Shown: positions 33,131 to 44,094 of the stretch, piece after piece
Layout of the letters: each line of letters opens with the position of its first letter
Position numbering within the stretch: the stretch's first letter is position 1
Assembly: GCA_028023455.1 (NCBI GenBank)
Contig: JAQFVV010012446.1
Coordinates: 1,676,001 to 1,740,000, forward strand
Length of the DNA: 64,000 nt
Reading direction: 5' to 3'
Source: Epiperipatus broadwayi
Taxonomy: Eukaryota > Onychophora > Udeonychophora > Euonychophora > Peripatidae
Translations under genes and position numbers: made by a program
The notes under the pieces: model-generated
Seen by the model: the letters and a program-made list of their open reading frames with translations, nothing else
The model's database searches: none
What the model was told of the DNA's origin: nothing

Positions 33131-33771
33131 TATACTTTTCATTGAGCATAGTACTTGAAATTAAAACAGATATTACACAAACTGATAAAATAAGCCAACC
33201 TTTTATGTAATAGAAGGTTTCAAAAATGATCGATAATTTATATATGATATATATAAAATCCAAATGCATGAGACGGAAACTATACTGTAAAACTATGTTA
33301 TTTACAATTGCTTAGCAATGGCCAGAATAAAAATAATTGTTGCTAAAGAATTATAAATAAGTAATCATAATTTTATCAAATACTTTTAATACTAGGTGGT
33401 TATATAGTTCTTTATTTATATATATGTATTGTTTTGATAAATATGGTGACATGAAGCACCAATCACAATGCATGAAACATTCATTAAAAAAAATTGACAA
33501 ATCTACAATATGTATATGTTTCAGGAATCTGTCCTTGTCAGATGCTAGTAATTTCATATTAATGGATGAATAGGCTAATTTATAAAAAGACTAAAGCACT
33601 GAATATTCACACTTATAACATTTTCATTTATTTACCATTATTAATGTAAGCTGCACATTTGTTATATTTATGAGGACAATTGGCTTTGCTACAAAGAGCT
33701 GATGAGGAAGAATTTTATTTAACATTAACATAATTTATGTTCTTTATTATTTTTACAATGCTTTTTACAAC
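33131..33771. other. No gene seen
   Basis: A+T-rich; minus frames at 33042-33269 and 33351-33557 are low-complexity and unrecognised. Confidence 0.4.
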
Positions 33772-33820
33772 CCACTATTGACGGTTTCGATTGCCCCAGC
33801 AATCTTCTTCAGAACAATAA
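33772..33820 (-). ncRNA. Hammerhead ribozyme motif, family D
   Basis: Minus strand: CTGAAGA (33812-33806), one A, then a perfect 6-bp stem II GATTGC-TGGG-GCAATC (33804-33789), GAAAC (33788-33784) and GTC (33782-33780). Sequence before CTGAAGA (TTATTGTT) can pair with AATAGTGG after GTC using G-U pairs. This is the best stem II in the window. The overlapping frame 33765-33977 is likely chance. Confidence 0.6.
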
Positions 33821-33979
33821 TAAACACAATACATGAATACAAATATACATGAATATATAAGTATAAAAGCATTTTATTCTTATTGCAGTAATATGGGAAC
33901 TGAGTAACAAATGTTCCCACACTTGTTTTGATATTTACTGAAATATATTTTGTTTTTATATTGCATACGACTCCCAATA

Positions 33980-34635
33980 ATTGTTCTCTATCATTGTTCT
34001 TTCCAATCTTAATTTACAACTGATTTATTTTAATTGTTGTGCTTATATATACAATTTTTTATTTGAATACATTTATAATGAGAAATAAAATGAAATATTA
34101 AAATAAATAAAATGCTTAGTGAGTCTACACATCACGCAGTGTTCTACATAAATTTTCATACAGCACTTCCCTATACATTAACCTTTCTTTAAATAAAGCC
34201 AAAGTGCCTCGGAGTGATGCAATTAAACACTCTCAGCTATTCATGGTTTGTGTGCCTAAAAGCATTGATAATCTGCTTCCTAATTTTTAGCCCAAATCTC
34301 ATATTTTTAGAGATTTATTCATTAATGTTTTATGGCAGTTTGTTGTACCAATAATTTTCTGTGGAGGACAGTTGCAATCAGAGAGCAACATTGATTTTCA
34401 TGTTTTTTTAAATTAGTATGTGTGAAAGTGAAAAAAAAAACTAATTTTAGTCTAGCCTTTGAATGAGATCAGTTGATCTGTCTTCCAAAAGTTTTTTTTT
34501 TAAAAACAACTTTTAATTTTAACATTATTTTGTTATTATTATATTTTTATTGTTCTTTTTTTTTTGCTTTTATAAATATTTCACATCATAAAAAATATAA
34601 AAAAATTTCAATTTTGCCTATGATTACCATTTTTT
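33980..34635. other. No gene seen
   Basis: Featureless A+T-rich DNA with poly-T/poly-A runs. Confidence 0.4.
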
Positions 34636-34639
34636 ATTT

Positions 34640-34915
34640 CAATTTTGCCTGATCACCATTTTTTTATGCTTACCCAAGCTGTTTTCACAGAAGCAAAACT
34701 CTCCATAAAGTAGCACCACTCAGTGCAATCCAGAGTAATCAATGGATCCAAGGTACTTCACTAATGAAAGCCACAAGCTAGAAACTAGTCTGGAAATATT
34801 GGATGAGTAGGCACTAGATAGGGATTTTATGCACAAACCTTCCTGCATCCATTGATTACTCTGGCTTGCACTGAGTGGCACTACTGTATGGAGAGTTGTG
34901 CCTTTATGATTTTCA
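34640..34915. mobile_element. Family A hammerhead element, short inverted arms
   Basis: Minus arm 34650-34747 (GATCACCAT...GTAATCAATGGAT) joined to a plus arm beginning GGATCCAAGG, just at the outer strand of hammerhead stem I. TTTCAATTTTG flanks both sides (near 34638 and 34912), a likely target-site duplication. Confidence 0.65.
34746..34805 (+). ncRNA. Decayed hammerhead, family A
   Basis: CTAATGA (34761-34767) replaces CTGATGA, so the essential G5 is lost; GAAAC and GTC and the outer stem GGATCCA with TTGGAT remain. Confidence 0.5.
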
Positions 34916-35384
34916 ATTTTGATTGCTGATTTTTGTCAAATATTTTACTAATCTGTATGCCTCCCTCTCCCCACTTTTGAAATATACTTTTTATAGTTTA
35001 GGCGCTAAATTTTTTTATATTCCATATGTATCAGTTATTTATTTTGTAAGTAAAAATATTTCAAAATATTAGAATTACAATTAAATAACTATTTAGTAAG
35101 TAGTTATTTAAAACAAAAACCCATTTGGGACAACAAATACTAAAAAAATCATGGCTGTTTTAAAGATGAACTATTTACGCTTATATAGCAGGTTTGGTGT
35201 TGATTAAATTGCTACTATCAATACTGGTGTTAAGAAAAGTCATGTGATTCTTATTACGTTACGTTTGTAAATAACATGCTTGTTTAAAATTATAAAAACC
35301 CCACCCACATTTAACATAGAACCAGGATAACTAAAGCGTATTCAGTTGCTAACATATAAAAAAGTCCATATGGCTTTATTGCTT

Positions 35385-35490
35385 AGGAATTCATAAAAAG
35401 TTTGAGCGAGCACCAGAATCGATCCTGGTATCTTCTAATTCCCTCAGATGTTCTACGAATTGCGCTAAACTGTGCAAAGTCACTAATGTA
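35385..35490 (-). mobile_element. tRNA-derived SINE, second family
   Basis: Minus strand has an A-box-like TTAGCGCAATTCGTAGAACA and a B-box CAGGATCGATTCTGG. It matches the tandem copies at 56465-56723, which also end in the TAAGCAATAAA-type tail. Confidence 0.6.
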
Positions 35491-35624
35491 TGGCAGAGCC
35501 AAATCAGTAAATTAGTTTATGCTCAAAATCTAAAGAAGTTGAAATTATCAAGTTATTAGCTTAAAAATTAAAAAATATTTCAAAAAATTTGCATAAATGC
35601 ATTAGAAAGTATAAAATAATTTTT

Positions 35625-35795
35625 TCCCAGCTTTCACAATGTTTTTGATATCATGTGACCAAAAATAAAAATATGGGGTGCTCATGTCTAGAATATGCGT
35701 TTATATGTGGTCACATAGCATCAAGACTTTTGTGAAAAGTGGAGAAAATTTATTTTTTACTTTTTGCTGCATCTATGTAAATAAAAGCATTTCTT
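35625..35795 (+). repeat. Dispersed repeat F, right part
   Basis: Inverted halves CACAATGTTTTTGATATCATG / CATAGCATCAAGACTTTTGTG around GGTGCTCATG, then TTTTTTACTTTTTGCTGCAT and GTAAATAAAAGCATTTCTT. Interrupted at its end by a SINE. Confidence 0.55.
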
Positions 35796-35902
35796 CTTTA
35801 GTCAAGCATTGGTGGTCGAGAGGTAAGCACAGCTGCCTTACAAACAGTTGTCCCGGGTTATTGAGTTCACTTCCTGGCCGATGCTATGACACATGAGAAA
35901 AA
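35796..35902 (+). mobile_element. tRNA-derived SINE with TSD and poly-A
   Basis: AAAAGCATTTCTT lies on both sides (35783-35795 and 35903-35915). Body starts GTCAAGCATTGGTGG, has GCTGCCTTACAAACAG in the anticodon-arm position, a damaged B-box and ends CTATGACACATGAGAAAAAA. The frame 35678-35896 runs across the junction and is not a gene. Confidence 0.8.
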
Positions 35903-36393
35903 AAAAGCATTTCTTTAAATTCTTTTTATAGTTTTTATAATCTTTTCACTTGTAAACTGTTTAATTGTTTGGTTTGAATATTTTATCTTTCCCTAATTTT
36001 GCTTTGTGTGTCACTCTCATTATTTTGGAAATTTTCTTTCATTTGGATGCAATGACATATAGTTATATACCACACATACACTTTAATCAATTTTATTTTT
36101 ATTTACCAAGTTTTCCAGATTTTTTTTTAAAGGAAAAAAATATATAATTCAAAGTTTTTTAAAGATCAAATTATATATAAATTATAATTAGGGATTCGGA
36201 TATAATAAATATTCAACTCAGTATGGCGTTTGTGAAGAGTTTATTCCAAAAGCCCAATATTAGTCCCATAGGTGAGATGAAGCACCCTGTCTCAGGTGCC
36301 AAATTGAAACAGGCAATAAAATAAGACATCATATTTATATTCATATTTTTTTTTTCCGATTACATTCATTGCTTTGCTCAGTAGAATATTTTA

Positions 36394-36542
36394 TAACAGG
36401 CAAAACTCTCCATACAGTAGTGCCACACAGTGCAAGCTAGAGTAATCAATGGATGCACTGAGTGGCGCTACTGTATGGAGAGTTTTGCCTGTTTTAATAA
36501 TAGTTATGAGCAAGCATAAGAAATGGTGATCATGTGATATTT
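36394..36542. mobile_element. Family A remnant, inverted ends with TSD
   Basis: AACAGGCAAAACTCTCC is mirrored by GGAGAGTTTTGCCTGTT; the loop holds the GTAATCAATGGATGCA block. AGTAGAATATTTTA (36380-36393) and AGCAGAATATTTTA (36543-36556) are the probable target-site duplication. No hammerhead. Confidence 0.75.
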
Positions 36543-36556
36543 AGCAGAATATTTTA

Positions 36557-39500
36557 AACAAAACCTTTTAATAATTTAAAAAGCTCATTTTTTAAGACTT
36601 GACACAGGCAATAAATTGATCAGATAGACTTTACTGAAATCCTTTAAATACCAATGTTTTGAAATAATGTTTCAAAACACATTTGTTTCTCATAGAATGA
36701 TTATATAATTTTCATTAAAAACTTATCTCTATTAAAAATACTAATATATGTTTTAATTTGAGTATAATGTACTGGACGGATAGAGGTTCTTACTCATTCA
36801 ATTTACACTGCCCTAGTTGGGTGGATCAAATATACTGGATGGATATATTGTAACCTTAACTGGATTGCCTAAGGTCATGAATGATCTATTTACACATATA
36901 TCTATCTTTTGAATGAGCTTAACTATATTTCTCACTATTCTGTCAGTGGTTATCCAATGGATCACACAATAATGAAAGATTTATAATTAATGACCCATAC
37001 ATTTCAAATATTATTCCATCACCATGTGATAAATCAACCCTCATAATTATTTTTATTATTTTTTCCAGTAATACCCCAAAGCTAGCACTTTAATTTTCCT
37101 TTTGATAACTAATTATATAAATTACACACAACATACATTTGTCAATTAGCTTATGAGACTTTATATCTATGCTGGAATGCTACCAAGAATAACAAAGAAA
37201 AACATTTTAATAAAACTAACAATTTAATAATTATAAAAAATTACAAATTAATCACAAATGCATTTTCAAATCTCAACTAATCCCCAAGAAATAAAAGAGC
37301 ATTTTCTTATACAGATATAACAATAATGTTTTTTTTTTAAAAAATATATATATGTACGCAAATATTAAAAAATATATCCATCTCCAAAAAAACCCAATAA
37401 ACTAAAATAGCACAGTCTCACTTTTGGATATTGAGTTCATTTAAATAAGCTGTTCAAAGTACATACTACCTCAGTTTTCTCTGGATTTGATGTTATATGC
37501 ACACATGTAATTTTTATCCAATTTTTAAATGTCACAATAGATATCCTGGTATAGGAATTCCTATGGTTTAAAAGCTTGTGATCTGTAATAATAAAAAGAG
37601 CAGTTCATCGTCTTAGTTCTGGTATGAATTTATATTCTTTTAATGTCAACTTATATACATACATAAAATAATAACATAGTTGTATGCAGGTCTGGTCATC
37701 CTAGAAAGCATCGGCTGAGAGATCATTTTTTCACCAGTATTGCTTCATTCTCTCTCTTACTTCTTTAGCCAATTATTCTAATAAACTTTAGACAACCAGA
37801 AACATCACTTGAAAGTAGGGCAGCCATGTTTTGGTGATAACTTAAATGGTTAGTATCTATAAGCTGGATCTACTTATTTATGTTTGAACTCACTTTATCC
37901 AAGTTAATATTTTTCTTTTTTATAAGAAAGGAAGATTATACTTCAGATGCAAGTATTACCATTGATTTCAATAGCTGTTTATGGTAGCAAATTATTCTAT
38001 TTTTAATCTTATAGCAGCACATCATTTGATATACCGGATCAATTTTGCAGAAGAGAAAACAATGAAAAAACTAATTTTTATAGCCAAAATTACTCAATTG
38101 CATAAACAGACTCAAGCAGACAAATTAAATTTTACTTTAATTTTCTCCCCTCTCTTTTGTTTTTAATTAGTATGACTTTTAACTTGAAAAAAAATCAACT
38201 TAATCTTCTTACAGATTAATTAAATCAGTTTATCTATTAACTAAAGAGATGAAATAAAAATAATAATTAAAAGCAAAATATTTTAACTTTTGTTTCTTTC
38301 ATTTTTTTTTTTCAAAGTTTAATAAATCAAAATAACTGCATTTACTTTGATTATATTAATATGTAGCTTCAAAGGACTTTACATATATGTTAATTATGCA
38401 ACTTAATTAAAATAAATTTAAAATTCTCTTTTAAAAAAAGCCTCTTTATTCTAATGAAGTAGAAATTACAAGATTCAAACCCATGTACCACAATGTACTG
38501 ATACAATATGTATATTTGAACATTCTTATTTATCTTAGAAATTATATTTGTTTCTTTATTTGGATCAAATCTCGTAACTAATTTCTATCGAACAGATATT
38601 TTTCAAATTTTGTGAACATGTTAGTGATCAATGTTTCAAGGTTATCCAGCTTAATAGCCTTGGTAGGCTGAAGTTCAAACCACATTGAAATCAATTCAGT
38701 AAGTTTTCCGTAAAACAAAGTAGATGGCAGATTTTTTTAAATAAAAGATTTCATCGAATTTCATGACCAATTCCATAAAAAGCATTTACAGTTAATTAAA
38801 ACAGAAAGAAAAAGATATGAAGAAAAAAATCGTAATATCTTTTGATTGTTTAATTAAAACTTGCTTTTTTAAAAATGCTATTTTCGTAAAGATAAAATTT
38901 TTATAAATGAGTAATATGTGCCAATTTCATTTCAAATATTGGAAATATAGCGACATTGTTTTTATTGTCAGTTTTTAAATTTGAATACAAAAAAAGATTG
39001 GTATGAAATATTCAAATATTAAACAATAAATATATATTGAAATGACCAGATTTGCTCTGCAAATCTTAGTTTCACCTTCCTTCATTTCTTACCTATACTC
39101 ATACTCTAGTTAAACCCTAGTCCTATTGCAATGTGTGTCATGTTGTAATTGGCCAAGATATAAGCATATACGAAGCATTTATCATATATATACAGTTATT
39201 ATAGATAGGCGAGTTAATAATCTAATGGAATGATAAATTGATTAATGTAATTTATAATTTGAATATGGGTTCACATGTGGGTACATGTATAAACACATAA
39301 GTCAGATATGCCAGGACTAGATATATTTTCCAATATTATTTTTAAGACTTATATTTAATAATATTATTTTGCACTCTTATTTTAAATATTTAAAAGATCT
39401 CACCACAAATTTTGTGTCTTAGAAAATTAAATGAGGGTTGGAAAGCTGAACAATAGTACTTCACTAATGCGATCCCATATGGATACATTAGTGGCTTGGG

Positions 39501-40650
39501 TAATTAGCTAGTAAAAATAACATTTTTAGCAAGTTGCAGATGTTATCAACAAGGAAATAGACTGTCTTTAAGCATTTGCTTTATAATACTTTTTAAAATC
39601 TTATTTTGTAAAACTGTAGCAAAAGAATGCAACAGGGTATCTGAAAATAATGTAACAAAAATAAAAGTACTTGCAGCACCCTGTTGCAGTTTTTAGGTAG
39701 TAAAGTAAATAATAAACGCATCAGGTGTGGCGAGAGAAAATATGTTAATGGATTATTTCACTGCAAGGTAAGACAGTATGAGCGATTAATTTCATACTTG
39801 GCGAATATATATAGAGTGATAATTTGGGAGATATAATAGTTAGATCTTGTAAACATGACTCTACGAGTTTGAAACTAAAATGGCAAAAGTAGGGAGGGTG
39901 CTATTTTCCTATCCAGAGAATGGTCATCCTGTAGTCTGATACTACCTGTGAGCCTCCAACTGTAAGATGCCCATGACCTGCCGTTGCCACCAATGAAACC
40001 AGAAATGCTGTTGCTGAGCCATAGAGAGGGCTGTTGCCACTGGAATCAACATAATGATGCAATTATAAAATGAAAGCTGGCTATCCAGTGATACAGAATC
40101 CAATGAACATTTCATAATCATGATCAAAACCATTAAGTGCACTAGCAAAGCTACAATTAATAAACTAAGGTAACTTTCCATTTCAAGAACTCTAAAACAT
40201 TTCTATATAACCTCCCTAAGCTATATCTAAATCTATAACAAACTCTATCCATGTAACTAAATTGCAATGCACTCTGTATCTAAATTATATAATTTTAACC
40301 TATATAACTTGACTAATCTATTCAACTATGCTTTCGTGCCAGTGTAAAACACTCTTAAATTTTATTAAATTATTGACCAAGCCAGTGAATCCCATTCTCC
40401 TTATAATAAACATGCCGCTATCATTTCCATATGGGTAGTTGTATAAATGGCAAATATTTCATGTTAAATTTCTTTCCTACATGCTAGCTCGGATATTATC
40501 TTTCAGTATGCATATATGACTGTGGATTTGGTGAATCATAGTGAGTTTGGTATAGTAGTTAATTCACCCATAGTGATCTATTTATGCAATCTCATATACT
40601 TATTTGTTCATTTTAAGTTGAAGTATAATATGTGGTTGTGTATAAAATTA
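36557..40650. other. No gene recognised; small palindrome and one odd segment
   Basis: Four kilobases of A+T-rich DNA. GCAACAGGGT (39629-39638) and ACCCTGTTGC (39678-39687) form a short stem. The segment 39895-40070 is richer in G+C, open on the minus strand (39942-40181) and contains an acceptor-like TTACAG; it could be an exon relic, but I recognise no protein. Confidence 0.4.
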
Positions 40651-40663
40651 TAACTATAGATAT

Positions 40664-41201
40664 TAATTGAGATTGCGCTTTACGCAAAAAAGTGAAGCTT
40701 GTCTAAATCTTACAAAGTTATATGACTTAGCGCTTTCGGAGTCAATTGAGTCTCCATAATCATAGCCTACTTTTAACTGAAGTTTAGTTGTGGTTTATGT
40801 AAAATTTTATGCAAATTTTATAATGACCATTTTCTGGAGATTGTAAAGCACGATTCTTTCAGGTTTATTGCATAATTATCATTTGCAATAAAACATGCCT
40901 CTTTGATTTTTCATTTCACATCATTGCGTTCAGTGCACAGTGCCCTTGCTATAGTGGGTTCAAACATATGGCCAGTTGTATTTTGGTGCTCGAAGAATAT
41001 GGATCTGTTTTCATCGTTATTTATAGCTTTTCTGTACAAATAATGATGTTAAAAGTAGGCTATGATTATGGAGATTCAATTGTCTCTGAAAGCGCTAAGC
41101 CATATAACTTTGTAAGATTTAGACAAGCTTCACTTTTTTGCGTAAAGCGCAATCTCAATTAATTACTAATCAAAGGTGAAGTAAAAACTATTATTTTATT
41201 T
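40664..41201. mobile_element. Foldback element M with TSD
   Basis: AATTGAGATTGCGCTTTACG at the left pairs with CGTAAAGCGCAATCTCAATT at the right; arms extend about 120 bases (to the AAAAGTAGGCTATGA block). AACTATAGATAT at 40652-40663 and 41202-41213 is the target-site duplication. Each arm carries a hairpin followed by GAAAGCGCTAAG. The 64-codon frame 40968-41162 lies in the element and is chance. Confidence 0.8.
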
Positions 41202-41213
41202 CAACTATAGATA

Positions 41214-42913
41214 TATTTTAAACATGCATGGTTGACAGTCGGTTTCAAAGAATTGCTTCGTCATGCATACAAAACCCATTTAGTTATTATTACACCAATG
41301 TTGAATGTGGTTACAATCCACCTTAATGTTTAAGCTAATGAATACGTAGATTTATTTGACATCTTTTAGACTTAGGAATAGATTAAGTATAACTACACAG
41401 TAACATGCTAAACTTTGAGAGCAAACTATCATTAATTATTATTGTTATTATATTTTATAAGTGTGTTGCTAGTGCAGATATATGTCTATGATTTTATTAT
41501 GCTTTGTCAAGCATCTCAACAGGTACATACAGTTAAGACCATCCCCAAATCATTAGGGTTCCCACATCAGAGTGGACATGGAAGTAGCATCTAGGGACAT
41601 AGCTGTTTGATCACACATTTACAGATTTTACTAGGGTGAGGGCCTAGTCCAGTGACCATGCTTATTTGTGATGTTGAACTCTTCATGGACAGGTGACATT
41701 CTGCTGATCCAAATTATACATAGACAAAGCCTCACAGTTTCAGTACACCACCCTTCTATATGTGTTTGCATACATATTCTCCGACAGCACCACCGATCAC
41801 TTGTTAAGCTTTATATTTCTTTATTTCTCTAGAACATTCTAGCTATCATATTACTTAATCCCTTTCTATTCTTACATATATCAATCTCACAGTTATGAAT
41901 GATGTGTCTTCCAAGATTATCATGATTCTAATCCCACATACATCACTTGATTAGCTTAATAAATCTCACTACCAACATAAGTCACTTATAATCGCATATA
42001 ATTATATCTGTAGCTGTAATGCTTTAATCTCTAAATTGTACACACTCACATATATTAACACAATCGGGTGATGTTTAAATAAGGCATATTGAACTATGAG
42101 TTTACACTACTTTTACCCATGAAAGTATAGAACCTCAAATAATTAAATATTTCATCATCAGTGAAATAGTATTGTATTGCCTTCTGTATACATATTCTTC
42201 AACACTAGGCACTATATTGTTATCTGCGTAATTATATAATGAATGAAGCCAACCTGTTAATGCATATATATTCAGTTTGACAATTATTAAATTTTGTATT
42301 AAATTACATCAGTTGTTGTTATTGTTTTTCCATATGATCCACTTTCATTCATGCATTTTTGAAAGTTATTAAATATCTTAATAGTACTTGGTCATGGAGC
42401 ACATATCAATCTGTATTAATACTTTGTTAGCAAACCTCGGGCAAGGCTTATTATTAAGGGTCTCTTTTCTCTCCCTGACCCCAGGACTAGGATAAAGTTG
42501 TACCATTAGTAGCATCAGGAGCATTGTTCATGTGGTGGAGATTGTGGGAGCACAGGCAAATAGGTTAAGACTTAGTACCCTTTGGAATGGCTTCCCACCC
42601 AGATGCGCTGAGCTTTCTGTATTCTACTCAGACTCTGCATCTTATTAATAGAACATATGAACCTGACTGTTACAATATATAGTATTTTATTAAAAACTGA
42701 TTTTATTTAATTTGATGAATAATATATGAAAAAACCAAATTAATTAGAAGTTTTTTTTTTTATATATATGTAACATGCTATATATACTAAATCAGATTAA
42801 AAAATATATAATTCTGCTATAGTGAAACCTATTTTTTTCTGATGTATATATTATAAGTATTGCATGTGCATACTTGTAAAATTAATCTTATATGCAATGT
42901 AGATTATATATTC
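41214..42913. other. No gene recognised
   Basis: Two segments (41510-41770 and 42420-42640) have more balanced base composition than the rest and may be old mobile sequence; I find no domain in either. Confidence 0.4.
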
Positions 42914-42928
42914 AAAGACTGCCTACCA

Positions 42929-43037
42929 GTCAAGTGTTGTTACCTGAGAGGTCATCGCACCCACCTTGTAAGCAAGTAGTTGGTTGCAGACGGGTGTGGG
43001 TTCGCTTCCCGGCCGATGCTATGACATATGAGAAAAA
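42929..43037 (+). mobile_element. tRNA-derived SINE with 15-bp TSD
   Basis: AAAGACTGCCTACCA at 42914-42928 and 43038-43052 brackets the element. It starts GTCAAGTGTTG, contains CACCTTGTAAGCAAG, a perfect B-box GGGTTCGCTTCCC and ends CTATGACATATGAGAAAAAA. The best proof in the window that this SINE family was mobile. Confidence 0.9.
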
Positions 43038-43359
43038 AAAGACTGCCTACCAATTGTAAATACCCTTAACATACAAGGAATCTTTCATAATACCATATGA
43101 TGTGTGAGGTAGATGGGTAGAAGTATTTTTAATTAGTATACTGCAAGGTAAAAGTCTATCATTGAGAATATACATGCCATGAACAGGTTGATAAGGATTT
43201 GAGCATTTTTTCTTATTCTTGGATTTTTTGCTAAGAATGGTCGGATACCCATTTACCGATCAGTATTGAATAGTTAGTTGAAAAAAAAATTCTCAGCCTG
43301 ATTAGAATTTGAAACAAATTTCCAAATGTCTTCATCCAAAAATCACAGGGCAGGCCCGA

Positions 43360-43760
43360 TGTTCACTAAATAAAATAATCAACTAGTTAACTGCAAGAAC
43401 GTTCATAAGAAGTACTCAAGGGTGATAGATCTGAATAGCGAGCCTGAACTTTTAGTTCCAGAGTTTGCCACTCCACCACTGAACTGAACCAAGCAGAGCA
43501 CTATTCCATCATGAGGTCTATTATATTCACCATAGGTGCTTGACCTCATTGCTTAATTATGAACGTATTCTTTACAAACAGAAGCAAATAATATATATTA
43601 ACAACGCTGCGATCCATCAGAAAATTAAAAAATAATTAATAGTCGAATGGGTTTGTTGCTTGGGGGTACATATGAAGTTCGAGCGCCGGAAGTACCGGAA
43701 CTGGAATAGATCTGAGGATCATGCGCTCCAGAGTCCGACATTTTTACTCGCACGTCAATG
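43360..43760 (-). repeat. Degenerate tRNA-like repeats
   Basis: Two minus-strand pieces: about 43400-43510 (similar to 24655-24795) and about 43640-43745, where TTGCTTGGGGGTACATATGA and GAACTGGAATAGATCTGAGG resemble the tail and B-box region of the SINEs at 56465. Confidence 0.4.
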
Positions 43761-43845
43761 TTTTTTTCACGTAAATTACAAAAAAAAAAAAATCAATTCA
43801 AATTTTTGGGAATATATTTAAAATCAAGCTAATATTATTCTGAAT

Positions 43846-44094
43846 ATGAGGGTGTATAATTTAAAATATATACATTTTATTGTGTGTGTGTGTGCTCTTT
43901 TTTTTGTAAGTTACGTCTATTATAAACATAAAATCAAAAAGCATTTTTATCTAGAACAGAATAGCTTCCTTCAGAAGTGTTTACAAAACCAAAGAGGTTT
44001 TCTCACGCTGGTTAATGATTTGAAATATGATAAACAAAGACAACGATTGTTAAGGAGAAAAGTTTTCTTCAAACCTTTTCCAAAGCTTATTTAA
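43846..44094 (+). CDS. Small open frame with N-terminal hydrophobic segment, doubtful
   Basis: 82 codons from ATG. Residues 9-25 (HFIVCVCALFFVSYVYY) could span a membrane; the rest is basic with several Q, R and K residues. No homologue comes to mind and there is no promoter or splice evidence. Part of the hydrophobic stretch comes from a (GT)n run. It may be chance. Confidence 0.2.
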   Translation: MRVYNLKYIHFIVCVCALFFVSYVYYKHKIKKHFYLEQNSFLQKCLQNQRGFLTLVNDLKYDKQRQRLLRRKVFFKPFPKLI

